Shown here piece by piece: positions 17,047 to 25,952 of a DNA stretch of 64,000 nt. A program made the position numbers and the translations under genes. The stretch comes from Psychrobacter immobilis (GTDB lineage Bacteria; Pseudomonadota; Gammaproteobacteria; Pseudomonadales; Moraxellaceae), in NCBI RefSeq assembly GCF_904846285.1, contig NZ_CAJHAD010000003.1, positions 124,001-188,000 on the forward strand, in the 5' to 3' direction. Within the stretch, counting starts at the first letter, position 1; each line of letters starts with the position of its first letter. The notes under the pieces were generated by a model. The model saw only the letters and a program-made list of their open reading frames with translations, was not told the origin of the DNA and ran no database searches.

Positions 17047-18501
17047 CTATCTGACGTCTTCAATGCGCTCTGATCTATCATACTCCGACCACGTGGTGGC
17101 ATTGATGTCTTTTTCATCAAACACCACCACATGCTCTAGGATAGGTAAGATACCAATTTGCGAGCCAATCTCATGGTTATGATGACTGGCAACGAGAGAT
17201 AATACGGTTTGACCATCGGCAAGCTGCAAGCGATAAAGATAGTTTGCGCCGCGAAATACGCGTCCGACTACTAAAGCGGTCTGCGTACTCTCATCGTCAT
17301 GAATGATATCGTCAGGACGTACTAATACCTTAATCGGTGTACCATTGGGATAGTCGTACTCGCAATACTGCGGCTGCCCTGACTCATCATAGACTTCCAT
17401 GCGTCGATAAATATCGCCAAGCGCAGTTTCGACATGACCTTCTTTGATGATACCGTCTATCATTGCCCCTTCGCCGACAAACTCAGCGACAAACGGACTA
17501 ACCGGCTCATGATATAGCTCACTTGGCGTCGCCCATTGAACCAATTTACCTCTATCCATCACCCCGACTTTATCCGCTAAAGCAAAGGCTTCGTTTTGAT
17601 CATGAGTGACCAAAATAGCGGTGGTATTGGTACGTTTAAGGATATCACGGACGTTCATCGCCAGTGATTCACGTAGCACCACATCCAAGTTAGAAAACGG
17701 CTCATCAAGTAGCAAAAGTTTGGGTTTTGGTGCCAACGCGCGTGCCAACGCTACCCGCTGCTGCTGTCCACCCGATAGTTCGCTAGGACGCTTATCCGCG
17801 TGTTCAGATAATTCGACAAGCTCTAGCATCTCTTTAACTCGAGCTTTTTTGTCAGCAGCCGACCATTTATTAAGACCAAAAGCGATATTTTTTGCCACGC
17901 TTAAATGTCCAAATAACGCATAATCCTGAAACACCATGCCCATACCGCGTTTGGCTGGCGCGACCGCAAATTTGGTGCGCGTTGTCTGCTCGGTTAGACG
18001 CTGATTGTTTAAGAGAATTTTACCGGCACGGCTTTGCTCTAAACCTGCAATCGCTCTTAAGGCGGTGGTTTTTCCGCAACCGCTATAACCCAAAAAGCAA
18101 CCGATTTCACCTTGTTGCAAATCTAGCGATAAGCCATTAACAATAATCGTATCGTCATATCCAACGATTAAATCTTGAACGCTAAAATAAGCATCGTCAG
18201 CGCTAGTGTTGTTACTAAATGCATTAATAGCATGGTTATCTAGCAAGCTGCTTTGTTCTGCTGTTTCTTGATGTAAGGTAGTCTGATTTGTAACGCTTTG
18301 ATTTAAAGTGCTTTGATGTAAAGCATCTTGTTTTGATGCGCTTTGAGGCAAGCTTTTATCCGCTTGCAGCTGTGCTACCTGAGCTTTGGTTAATAACGTG
18401 ACGGGTGGTTTTTTTACATGTTCAGGTCGTGGCTTGCCGCCAACCCTGACAGATTTAGGCGCTGCTGGATTGGTTGAATCGTTCATCAAGTCAGTATACA
18501 T
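17047..18501 (-). CDS. fbpC: Ferric iron ABC transporter ATP-binding protein FbpC
   Basis: The ATPase that energises Fe3+ uptake through FbpB. Walker A is GYSGCGKTT, the Q-loop region MGMVFQDYALFG, the signature LSGGQQQRVALARAL and Walker B LLLLDEPFSNLD. A C-terminal TOBE-like regulatory domain follows (VLVRPDDIIHDD). The phrase QQGEIGCFLGYSGCGKTT is typical of FbpC-type ATPases. At 484 residues it carries about 105 extra N-terminal residues that are low-complexity and rich in Gln, Ser and Thr, with repeats such as HQSTLNQSV; the transporter domain begins near SVQDLIVGYDD. No strong ribosome site marks the start, so a shorter product is possible. It is third in fbpA-fbpB-fbpC, 97 nt after fbpB. 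Confidence 0.92.
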   Translation of the reverse strand: MYTDLMNDSTNPAAPKSVRVGGKPRPEHVKKPPVTLLTKAQVAQLQADKSLPQSASKQDALHQSTLNQSVTNQTTLHQETAEQSSLLDNHAINAFSNNTSADDAYFSVQDLIVGYDDTIIVNGLSLDLQQGEIGCFLGYSGCGKTTALRAIAGLEQSRAGKILLNNQRLTEQTTRTKFAVAPAKRGMGMVFQDYALFGHLSVAKNIAFGLNKWSAADKKARVKEMLELVELSEHADKRPSELSGGQQQRVALARALAPKPKLLLLDEPFSNLDVVLRESLAMNVRDILKRTNTTAILVTHDQNEAFALADKVGVMDRGKLVQWATPSELYHEPVSPFVAEFVGEGAMIDGIIKEGHVETALGDIYRRMEVYDESGQPQYCEYDYPNGTPIKVLVRPDDIIHDDESTQTALVVGRVFRGANYLYRLQLADGQTVLSLVASHHNHEIGSQIGILPILEHVVVFDEKDINATTWSEYDRSERIEDVR

Positions 18502-18598
18502 AGACAGTACCAGTAAGCTATTAGTGAATAAAACCCATCATTAGCGCGGTTTTAAATATGGCTCTTTTGTTAATGTTGTTCTTTAATGAGAGACGCGC

Positions 18599-20281
18599 TT
18601 AACCTTGCTTATCGCTTTGACGCAGCAATATCCAAACAGGAATAAGACCGACCAACACAATCAACAGACTTGGCAATGCGGCGCGTCCCCACATGCCTTC
18701 ACTGGTCATCTCAAACACCCGTACCGCCAACGTATCCCAGCCTTGCCGCCGCGTCATTAAAGTAATCGGCATCTCTTTCATGACTTCGACAAAGCCCATT
18801 AATAACCCAGTCAATACCCCTGGGCTCAATACAGGCAACATCACTTGCCGCCAGCGCTGATATGGGCTATCACTGAGTAATTTAGCAGCCGCTTCTTGAT
18901 TGACCGTTAAGCGCTGTAGCTGACGATCGACCGGCTGGAAGCTCACGGTCATAAAGCGCGTCGATAAGGCTAGCAGCATCACAATAACACTACCAGATAA
19001 AAATTGCGTTGAGGTAATACCAAAAGCTATCAGCTGATTATCAAGCCACGCAATCGGAATAAATATCCCAACTGCCAATACCGTACCCGGCACCACATAA
19101 CCCAAATTGGCTAAGGTACTCATCAGCTTAGTCGATTTATCCGGATATTGACGCTTAACCCACGCAATAATAATCGCCAAAAAAGCGATAAATATGGTGG
19201 TCATGCTCGCAATCATAAGACTATTAGTGACAAAATCAATATAACGCGCATCAAAATCTTGCTGGAAATTTAAGGCAGTCCAATAGAGCAGCTGCAAAAA
19301 AGGAATCAAAAACGCCACTAAAAATACCAATGTACAAAGTAACGCCATGCCCCACCTAGCAGGCTGACTGGCTTCGAAACGTTGGCTGCTACCTTGAGCT
19401 ACTGTACTACCGCGCTTTGCTTGCCAATACTGCTCAAACAAGACAACGATAAAGACCACGCCGATTAATAGCGCGGCCAACTGCGCGGCGGTGGTTAAAC
19501 TAAAGAAGCCAAACCAGGCTTTATAAATTGCCGTCGTAAAAGTATCGACGTTAAATACCGACACTGCGCCAAAATCTGCCAGCGTTTCCATACTGGCGAG
19601 CAACAAGCCGCCAATGATCCACGGTAGCGCTTGTGGTAATGCCAGCCGAAAAAACACCTTGCGACGACTTAAGCCAAGCATCTGCCCTGCTTCAATTGCT
19701 CGCCTACCTTGTGATAAAAACGCTTGGCGTGCCAACAAATAGACATAGGGATAAAATGCCAATGACAAGACCAAACCTGCACCCCAAACATTGCGTACCG
19801 AGGGAATAGCGGTGGTAAAACCAAACTCCCTTAAAGCCGTTTGCAGCGGTCCACTAAAGTCAACAATACCGACGGTAACAAATGCTAAGACATAAGCTGG
19901 CATCGCTAATGGCAACATCAGCGCCCACGCAAAAAACCGCTGTCCAGGGAAGCGGTACATACTTGTCACCCACGCAAGTGCCGTCCCGATAACACCAGAA
20001 ATCAGCGTCACCATCATCAATAAAATGACGGTATTTTCTAACACTTGCGGCAACACATATTGGCGCATATGCGTCCAAATATCAGCGACCGGCTGCGTCC
20101 ATGATAATAGTACGATTAAAATCGGTACGAGCATAAACAACGAAATCAGCCCTAAGACTGATTTCGAGATAATACGTTTGCGGACGACATGGTCTTGACT
20201 GATAGACGGGCTATTGTTGTCGTTATTAGCTTCATTGACAGTATTGTCTTGCTTAGCAGACGCTTCTGGCATTGTTATCAT
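18599..20281 (-). CDS. fbpB: Ferric iron ABC transporter permease FbpB
   Basis: A 560-residue inner-membrane permease of the FbpB/SfuB type, with two fused permease halves and about 12 hydrophobic segments. Each half carries the EAA-type loop that contacts the ATPase: EAGQMLGLSRRKVFFRLALPQALPWI (first part seen as EAGQMLGLSRRKVF) and EAAAKLLSDSPYQRWRQVML. The first 30 residues are polar and cytoplasmic. It lies between fbpA (97 nt upstream) and fbpC (97 nt downstream) on the same strand, forming a complete periplasmic-binding-protein-dependent iron importer. An alternative ATG three codons in is equally possible. Confidence 0.93.
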   Translation of the reverse strand: MITMPEASAKQDNTVNEANNDNNSPSISQDHVVRKRIISKSVLGLISLFMLVPILIVLLSWTQPVADIWTHMRQYVLPQVLENTVILLMMVTLISGVIGTALAWVTSMYRFPGQRFFAWALMLPLAMPAYVLAFVTVGIVDFSGPLQTALREFGFTTAIPSVRNVWGAGLVLSLAFYPYVYLLARQAFLSQGRRAIEAGQMLGLSRRKVFFRLALPQALPWIIGGLLLASMETLADFGAVSVFNVDTFTTAIYKAWFGFFSLTTAAQLAALLIGVVFIVVLFEQYWQAKRGSTVAQGSSQRFEASQPARWGMALLCTLVFLVAFLIPFLQLLYWTALNFQQDFDARYIDFVTNSLMIASMTTIFIAFLAIIIAWVKRQYPDKSTKLMSTLANLGYVVPGTVLAVGIFIPIAWLDNQLIAFGITSTQFLSGSVIVMLLALSTRFMTVSFQPVDRQLQRLTVNQEAAAKLLSDSPYQRWRQVMLPVLSPGVLTGLLMGFVEVMKEMPITLMTRRQGWDTLAVRVFEMTSEGMWGRAALPSLLIVLVGLIPVWILLRQSDKQG

Positions 20282-20378
20282 AAGTTGTTACCGTGTCGTA
20301 CGCATAATGACGCTATTAGATGCTAGATAACTAAATATCTAATAGCTAAAAACCAACCGCTCAGCTACTTGCAGCCTG

Positions 20379-21521
20379 TTATTTATAACCCGCTTTATCC
20401 ATCATTTGAATGGCTTGGGTTTGTAGCTCACCAAACTTCTGTACGCTGATACTGTCTTGTTTAAACGGGCCCCAAGATCTGAGTAGCTCTGACTCATCGA
20501 TACCTACTTTTACAGGATACTCTTTATCAGAACTGGCATACAGACCTTGCGCTTCATCAGAAGATAACCACTCCATCAATTTAAGCGCGCCATCTGGATT
20601 GTCTGAGTTAGCGATAACCCCAGCGCCAGAGATGTTTACATGAGTACCAGTGCTGTCTTGGTTTGCCCAAAATATCTTCACTGGGAAGTTTGGTTTTTCA
20701 TCAAGCAGGCGACCATAATAATAGCTGTTAGCGATACCCACTTCACACTGACCAGCGGCAATCGCCTCTAACATGCTGGTATCATCACTAAAGACGTCTG
20801 TTGCTAAGTTAGCTACCCAACCACGAATGATTTGTTCTGTCTTTTCTTCGCCCAGATTTTCCATCATGCTTGCAACCAATGACTGGTTATAAACGGCTTT
20901 TGATGAACGCAGACAAAGCTTGCCTTTCCATTTTGGATCGGCTAAATCAGCATAGGTTGATAGCTGAGCTGCATCAACTTTACTTGGATCATAAAAGATA
21001 GTACGGGCACGTAATGACAGACCTGTCCACTGACCTTTTGGATCACGGTATTTAGCAGGAACGTTAGTTTCTAAGATAGTAGAAGACACAGGTTGTAGTA
21101 AGCCTTGTTCTGCTGCTTGCCATAAGTTACCCGCGTCAACGGTTAACAGCATATCAGCGGGGGTGTTTTTACCTTCCGCTTGCAGACGCGCCATCAATGG
21201 ACCAGTTTTATCGGTGACCAGCTCAATTTTAACGCCTGTTTTTTCGGTATATTTATCTAATAACGGCTTAATCAACTGCTCATTACGTGATGAGTAAATA
21301 GTAACGGTTTGCCCACCTTCCGCCGTTGCACCATCATTTGCAGCCACTTCTTGCGCAGTGTCAGATTGCTCAGCCCCAGTCGTTGTAGCTTCAGCATCCA
21401 CACTTTCTTCTGGCGTCGATGAATTACTACAGCCCGCAAGACCCAACATCATGCCAAATACAGCAACGGGTAAAGTAAGCTTAGTAGAAGATAGATTTGC
21501 ACTGATAGCAGATAATGACAT
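20379..21521 (-). CDS. fbpA: Ferric iron-binding periplasmic lipoprotein FbpA
   Basis: The substrate-binding component of the Fe3+ transporter. The N-terminus has a signal with lipobox GLAGC, so the protein is likely lipid-anchored, with an acidic Thr/Glu linker before the domain. The fold begins at QTVTIYSSRNEQLIKPLLDKYTEKTG, characteristic of FutA/FbpA-type extracellular solute-binding proteins. NSYYYGRL carries the paired tyrosines that coordinate iron in this family. I chose the ATG at 21521, which has GGGGA 5 nt upstream, over the ATG four codons earlier. A possible Fur box lies about 120 nt upstream. It is the first gene of the fbpABC operon. Confidence 0.93.
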   Translation of the reverse strand: MSLSAISANLSSTKLTLPVAVFGMMLGLAGCSNSSTPEESVDAEATTTGAEQSDTAQEVAANDGATAEGGQTVTIYSSRNEQLIKPLLDKYTEKTGVKIELVTDKTGPLMARLQAEGKNTPADMLLTVDAGNLWQAAEQGLLQPVSSTILETNVPAKYRDPKGQWTGLSLRARTIFYDPSKVDAAQLSTYADLADPKWKGKLCLRSSKAVYNQSLVASMMENLGEEKTEQIIRGWVANLATDVFSDDTSMLEAIAAGQCEVGIANSYYYGRLLDEKPNFPVKIFWANQDSTGTHVNISGAGVIANSDNPDGALKLMEWLSSDEAQGLYASSDKEYPVKVGIDESELLRSWGPFKQDSISVQKFGELQTQAIQMMDKAGYK

Positions 21522-21639
21522 GGCATTCCCCATAATGGTGCTACGGATAAGTGAGATAAAAGGACATTAAAATCATTAACAAATGATTCAATAGCGGGAT
21601 TAATAAGACATTAATGTCTGAGACACAATATACTAATCG

Positions 21640-21656
21640 AAATGAGATTAATTATC
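21640..21656 (-). promoter_or_regulatory. Possible Fur box upstream of fbpA
   Basis: The 17 nt from 21640 match the matching part of the E. coli Fur consensus at 13 positions, with GATAAT on the minus strand and ATGA on the other side. It lies in the fbpA upstream region, where Fur control of an iron importer would be expected. The match is partial and the region is AT-rich, so chance similarity is possible. Confidence 0.4.
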
Positions 21657-21739
21657 AATACATTTATCTTGCCCTGCTATACCAGTAATATGTCCTTAAT
21701 TTTTAAAATGATATGAGTGTCGTATTCATCTGTCTGAGC

Positions 21740-22501
21740 TTAATTCTGACCTTCTAGCAGCCACTGTCCCAAAATGACATTAACCGCTGCTTCCGTACGC
21801 AATATACGCGGACCTATATTGACTGCTGCGCAACCTTGAGTGGCAAGTAAGTCAATCTCATAATCAATCCAGCCGCCTTCTGCACCGATAAAGACCATGC
21901 TAGGCAGCAATGAACCAACTGACCTATGAGGTGGTTCAGTGTTTTCTAGCTGTTGCACATATTGCGAAAACGACAGCGCACTATAAGGATGAGCGACAAT
22001 GGCACGATTGGTTATTAAACTTGTAAGCTCGTCTTCAACAAAGGGCTTAAAGCGTTTTTGCAGACTAATCCGTGGCGCAATCGTATCGACGCCTTGTTGC
22101 AGCCCTTCTAGTACAAACTCATCAAGGCGACCCAACATCGGGCTTTGCCAATAGCTTTTTTGCGTACGGTAGCTATTGATAAGAATGATGTCGTTGACAC
22201 CAAGTGCGGTCATATCCATGATCAGACGGCGCAAAACCTTTGGTCGTGGCAATGCCAGTACCACCGTAAGATTGAGCTTTGATGGCGGATTAATGGTCAG
22301 CTGTATATCACCCAACTGAATACGGTCGGGCGCGATATCTTCAATGATAGCGCTACCAAGCTTGCCGTCCAATTGCCCAATTTTTAAACAATCACCCACC
22401 TTCGCGCTTAACACTTTATTAACATGAGCAATTTGCGCCAAGTCATAAATGTGCGCAGTGTCATGTTGAAAGCTGGTCTCTGGTAGTAATATACAATTCA
22501 T
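21740..22501 (-). CDS. rsmE: 16S rRNA (uracil-1498-N3)-methyltransferase RsmE
   Basis: RsmE methylates N3 of U1498 in helix 44 of 16S rRNA. The protein is 253 residues, the usual family length, with an N-terminal PUA-like domain (about 1-75) and a C-terminal SPOUT domain. The knotted SAM site is visible as MVFIGAEGGWIDYEIDLL and NIGPRILRTEAAVNVILGQW. LPRPKVLRRLIMDMTALGV is the domain-entry motif. It starts 8 nt after the waaA stop, so the two genes are almost certainly co-transcribed and perhaps translationally coupled. Confidence 0.95.
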   Translation of the reverse strand: MNCILLPETSFQHDTAHIYDLAQIAHVNKVLSAKVGDCLKIGQLDGKLGSAIIEDIAPDRIQLGDIQLTINPPSKLNLTVVLALPRPKVLRRLIMDMTALGVNDIILINSYRTQKSYWQSPMLGRLDEFVLEGLQQGVDTIAPRISLQKRFKPFVEDELTSLITNRAIVAHPYSALSFSQYVQQLENTEPPHRSVGSLLPSMVFIGAEGGWIDYEIDLLATQGCAAVNIGPRILRTEAAVNVILGQWLLEGQN

Positions 22502-22509
22502 AGCGTCAC

Positions 22510-24174
22510 TTATATCAGCTTTTGATTTAGGTCTTGATTCAGTTCTAGATTGAAAGATGGTTTTGCGTATTGCTGAATCACATCTTCAATCATTGATAAC
22601 TGACGATTCAATACCGCTTGCTGCTGCTGTGTCATTTCTGTACCCGCTTGCCCTGCCTGTTTTGCCAATGCCAAATGGCTAAGCCAAAACTGTAGCTGCT
22701 GATAAAGAAGACTATCGTCATCGCTAGATGGCAGATTACTGTCAATTTTTTGCTGCTGAGATAGCTGCCCATCCGTACCAATAGCGCTATAAAATGCATT
22801 ATGTGGTTGATATAACGCCCCGACGCTAGCGAGCTTATCAACCACGCTTTGGCAAGACTGAGTATAAGCACCCATCAATACCGGCGTTGCTACACTTGCT
22901 GGCTCAACCGGATTATGCCCCCCAACATCCACTAATGAGCCGCCTACCAATGCCACATCTGCAAGCGCATACCAGCGCATTAATTCACCCATACTATCAG
23001 CCAAATAAACGTGGGTATTTGGCTGAATCGTATGCTCGTCTATAGTATCCGGATTAATAGGGTCGCAATCAATAGTATCGGGGTTAACAGCCAGTACGTC
23101 ACTACGTCGCGCCATTGCCAATCCTGACTTTTCAGTCAGTTCTGCTACCTCATCGAAGCGTTCTGGATGTCTTGGCACGATAATCAGCAAGGTATTAGCT
23201 AATAAAGGATTAGATAGGATTTGCTGCTGCCATGATAATACTCTATCTTCTTCGCCGCTATGCGTGCTTGCTGCTACCCAAATCGGGCGACCTGATACGC
23301 CTAAATCTTCGACATCATTAGCTATTTCAAATTCTTGGGCACCGTTATTATCATTGAGCTTAGGCGTATTAATCACCCATTTTAGCGAGCCTGCCACGCG
23401 TATTTGCGCACTATGAGCTCCCAATTGCCGAAAGCGTTTTGCCGATTCATTATCCTGCGCAATAATCAAACTCAGGTTTTTCATCATACTGGCACTGACC
23501 GCACCAATTTTTTGATAACTTTTAAAAGAAGCAGCCGATAGCCGACCATTAATCAAAATACTTGGGATATGATGCTCGGATAATTTGGTTAAGATATTTG
23601 CCCAAAGCTCGGTTTCTACAAACATTGCGGCAACGGGTTGCACATGCGCCAAAAACGTCTCAATCACCGCAGGACTGTCGACTGGAACGTAGCTATGACT
23701 CAAACGACCTTGGGCAATATCATCGGCAAAGCGACTGGCACCGCGCGCATATCCTGTCTGCGTGGTATTGGTCAACCATATCTGATAGCCTTTTTCCAAT
23801 AGCGCATCAAGCAAAGGCGCGACGGTATTGGTCTCGCCTAAAGACACCGCATGGCACCAGATGACTTTTTTGCCATTGCCATTTTGATTATTGACATTGT
23901 CTTCAGTTTTCGCAGCAGATTGAGAATCTACCGTCCTACCCTGAATATTTGCATTAGGCACGGGCGGCGCAGGATAGCGCTTACCAAAACGCTGCTCCAC
24001 TTCTTGCTGATAATTGTCGCGCTTATGCGAGCGGTGCCATACTTGCAGACGATATAGCGGTTTTAGCAAACCAATCGTCACCTGATAATAAACAGGGGGT
24101 TTATAAACAGCTCGGCTTTGTATGGGCTGAGTCGACTTATCAAAAGAAGGTAAGGAATTATCAGAAGATGGCAT
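22510..24174 (-). CDS. waaA: 3-deoxy-D-manno-octulosonic acid transferase WaaA (KdtA)
   Basis: WaaA transfers Kdo from CMP-Kdo to lipid A precursor at the inner membrane, starting the lipopolysaccharide core. Family marks are VIWCHAVSLGETNTVAPLLDALL, WLTNTTQTGY, FVETELWANIL, ILINGRLS, RQLGAHSAQIRVAGSLKW and the C-terminal VGGSLVDVGGHNPVEPA. It is longer than the roughly 425 residues of E. coli WaaA because of an N-terminal polar stretch and insertions near 95-115 and 385-400. The reading frame extends to a TTG at 24234; I prefer the ATG at 24174 because the TTG is a weaker codon, although neither has a strong ribosome site. rsmE follows 8 nt downstream. Confidence 0.93.
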   Translation of the reverse strand: MPSSDNSLPSFDKSTQPIQSRAVYKPPVYYQVTIGLLKPLYRLQVWHRSHKRDNYQQEVEQRFGKRYPAPPVPNANIQGRTVDSQSAAKTEDNVNNQNGNGKKVIWCHAVSLGETNTVAPLLDALLEKGYQIWLTNTTQTGYARGASRFADDIAQGRLSHSYVPVDSPAVIETFLAHVQPVAAMFVETELWANILTKLSEHHIPSILINGRLSAASFKSYQKIGAVSASMMKNLSLIIAQDNESAKRFRQLGAHSAQIRVAGSLKWVINTPKLNDNNGAQEFEIANDVEDLGVSGRPIWVAASTHSGEEDRVLSWQQQILSNPLLANTLLIIVPRHPERFDEVAELTEKSGLAMARRSDVLAVNPDTIDCDPINPDTIDEHTIQPNTHVYLADSMGELMRWYALADVALVGGSLVDVGGHNPVEPASVATPVLMGAYTQSCQSVVDKLASVGALYQPHNAFYSAIGTDGQLSQQQKIDSNLPSSDDDSLLYQQLQFWLSHLALAKQAGQAGTEMTQQQQAVLNRQLSMIEDVIQQYAKPSFNLELNQDLNQKLI

Positions 24175-24335
24175 GAAGAAGCCCAGATTAGTAATGGATT
24201 GGACGATAAGAAGTGGCGATAAAAAGCGCGCCAATTCTACCTGAATTTAATGCTAAACAATAGTTTTTAAGCACCCGTTATTAGAAACAAGAATTTAAAA
24301 GTCAGATTTTAAAAATCCGAATTTGAAATAATCGC

Positions 24336-25811
24336 TTAGACAATAATAAAGATTAATATAGCGACGACAATAATCACCGCAAATAATAGCTGATAACGTT
24401 TAAGGCTATGCTGCTCTTGTTTTTGTGTACTGATTAACGTTTGCGCTTGCTGCCACTGACTGACCAAGCTTGCCGCTTCTTCATGACCGTTTTGCGCCGC
24501 CTGCTCAAGCCAATATTTTCCATTGGTCATATCTTGCGGCACGCCAAAGCCTTGATAGTAGAGCTTACTTAATAATCGCTGGGCACGGCTGTCGTTTTTG
24601 CTAGCCGCTTGCTTCACCCATTCAACGCCTGCTTCCATACCAGCCACTTTATCCGTATTTACCCCTTCGCCAAGTAGTTCGTACATCGCCAAACGTAGCA
24701 TCGCAGCGCTATGACCCGCATGAGCAGCGTCTTGCAATTTTGCTAGGGCTTGCTGCTTTGCTGCCCGGTGCGGCTGTGAAAAAATGACTTGCGCGCGAGG
24801 TTTCTCTTGTTTAGCGATATGCTGCTCAAATTGATCTAAAACTTTACAAGCTTGCTCATATTCTGTTTTGCCAGCGGTTTGCGGCACCTCTATTTCATCA
24901 AGCTCTGTGAGCAACTGGTTAAAAATTTCTGGGGTTGGCGCTTGTTTTATCAGTGGTTTTACTGCTACTTCTTTTAATGTTGCTTGTAAAGATTCTACTG
25001 GCGCAGTTTCTGTTAAAGGGACTTCTAATGGAACAGTTAATGAAGCCGTTGATGAATTAGCTTTTGCTAATATGTTGTCTGTTTTAATAGGTTCATGTGT
25101 TGCTTGAAGCTCGTTATCAGAATCATTATTAACAATATCTGTCTGAATGTCTTGCCTACTATGCTGAGGCGCTACTGCTTCAGTCACGTTTTTATCGGCA
25201 GATTGCGCGTTATCTACGGGTAGTGTATGGCTATTAGCAATGGCGTTTGGCCGTCTTGCGCTAACTGCTTGGTATAGCCCGCTTGCTACCTGACCACCTT
25301 GCACCGCTTGAAACGGTCGATCAATATGACCAAACAGCCGCAGACCTATCGGCTCTAAGGCAAAAAATAGCGAGGCAGTCGTATTAGGCTTATCAGTAGC
25401 CTCAATATCATCGCGATAGACCACGGCCATATGCTGATAAAAGTCATTGGTCAGCAGCGGCAAAGCAGAATAGCGCTTACGTAGCTCAAAGTCACCAAAC
25501 CAATGCGGTGTATTCTGCCACTGCTGTGCCAATACTCGTCCTGCATAAAATGCTAAAAACACCATAAAATTACGATAACGCTCATCTATTAATAGCGCCG
25601 CCTCATTCCACGTGCCCGACTTTATCATGTCACGGCGTATCTGTGACAACAAGGTATCTATACGCTGTAAACTTACCAGCGACTCATCGAGTTTACATTG
25701 ATGCAATTCAGCTTCATAAGCCATGCCGCCGGCGACAGGACGGCCAGCTAAGAAATCTTGCCAATAGCCTGCTGCGATATAATCAAGGGGCGTTAAGGGC
25801 GATGCAGACAT
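24336..25811 (-). CDS. Tail-anchored Sel1-repeat protein
   Basis: A 491-residue protein of unknown function. The N-terminal 190 residues form a globular region beginning LTPLDYIAAGYWQDFLAGRP that I cannot assign. A low-complexity linker follows (about 195-330). Then come Sel1-like TPR repeats, e.g. GHSAAMLRLAMYELLGEGVN, SRAQRLLSKLYYQGFGVPQD and YWLEQAAQNGHEEAASLV. The protein ends with a single hydrophobic segment (LLFAVIIVVAILIFIIV) at the extreme C-terminus, a tail-anchor arrangement placing everything else in the cytoplasm. Sel1 repeats usually mediate protein-protein contacts. It lies alone between waaA and the cardiolipin synthase gene on the same strand. Confidence 0.75.
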   Translation of the reverse strand: MSASPLTPLDYIAAGYWQDFLAGRPVAGGMAYEAELHQCKLDESLVSLQRIDTLLSQIRRDMIKSGTWNEAALLIDERYRNFMVFLAFYAGRVLAQQWQNTPHWFGDFELRKRYSALPLLTNDFYQHMAVVYRDDIEATDKPNTTASLFFALEPIGLRLFGHIDRPFQAVQGGQVASGLYQAVSARRPNAIANSHTLPVDNAQSADKNVTEAVAPQHSRQDIQTDIVNNDSDNELQATHEPIKTDNILAKANSSTASLTVPLEVPLTETAPVESLQATLKEVAVKPLIKQAPTPEIFNQLLTELDEIEVPQTAGKTEYEQACKVLDQFEQHIAKQEKPRAQVIFSQPHRAAKQQALAKLQDAAHAGHSAAMLRLAMYELLGEGVNTDKVAGMEAGVEWVKQAASKNDSRAQRLLSKLYYQGFGVPQDMTNGKYWLEQAAQNGHEEAASLVSQWQQAQTLISTQKQEQHSLKRYQLLFAVIIVVAILIFIIV

Positions 25812-25952
25812 AAGGCAAGCCTATCCTTTAAAAATTGAGCGTTTTAAAAACCAACATTTCAAATAATAATGTTTCAAAAAATAATAAAAGTGATTACATA
25901 AATGAGATGATACTAAAAATAAGTAGTTTACCTTAACTGAAAATCGAAAGCG

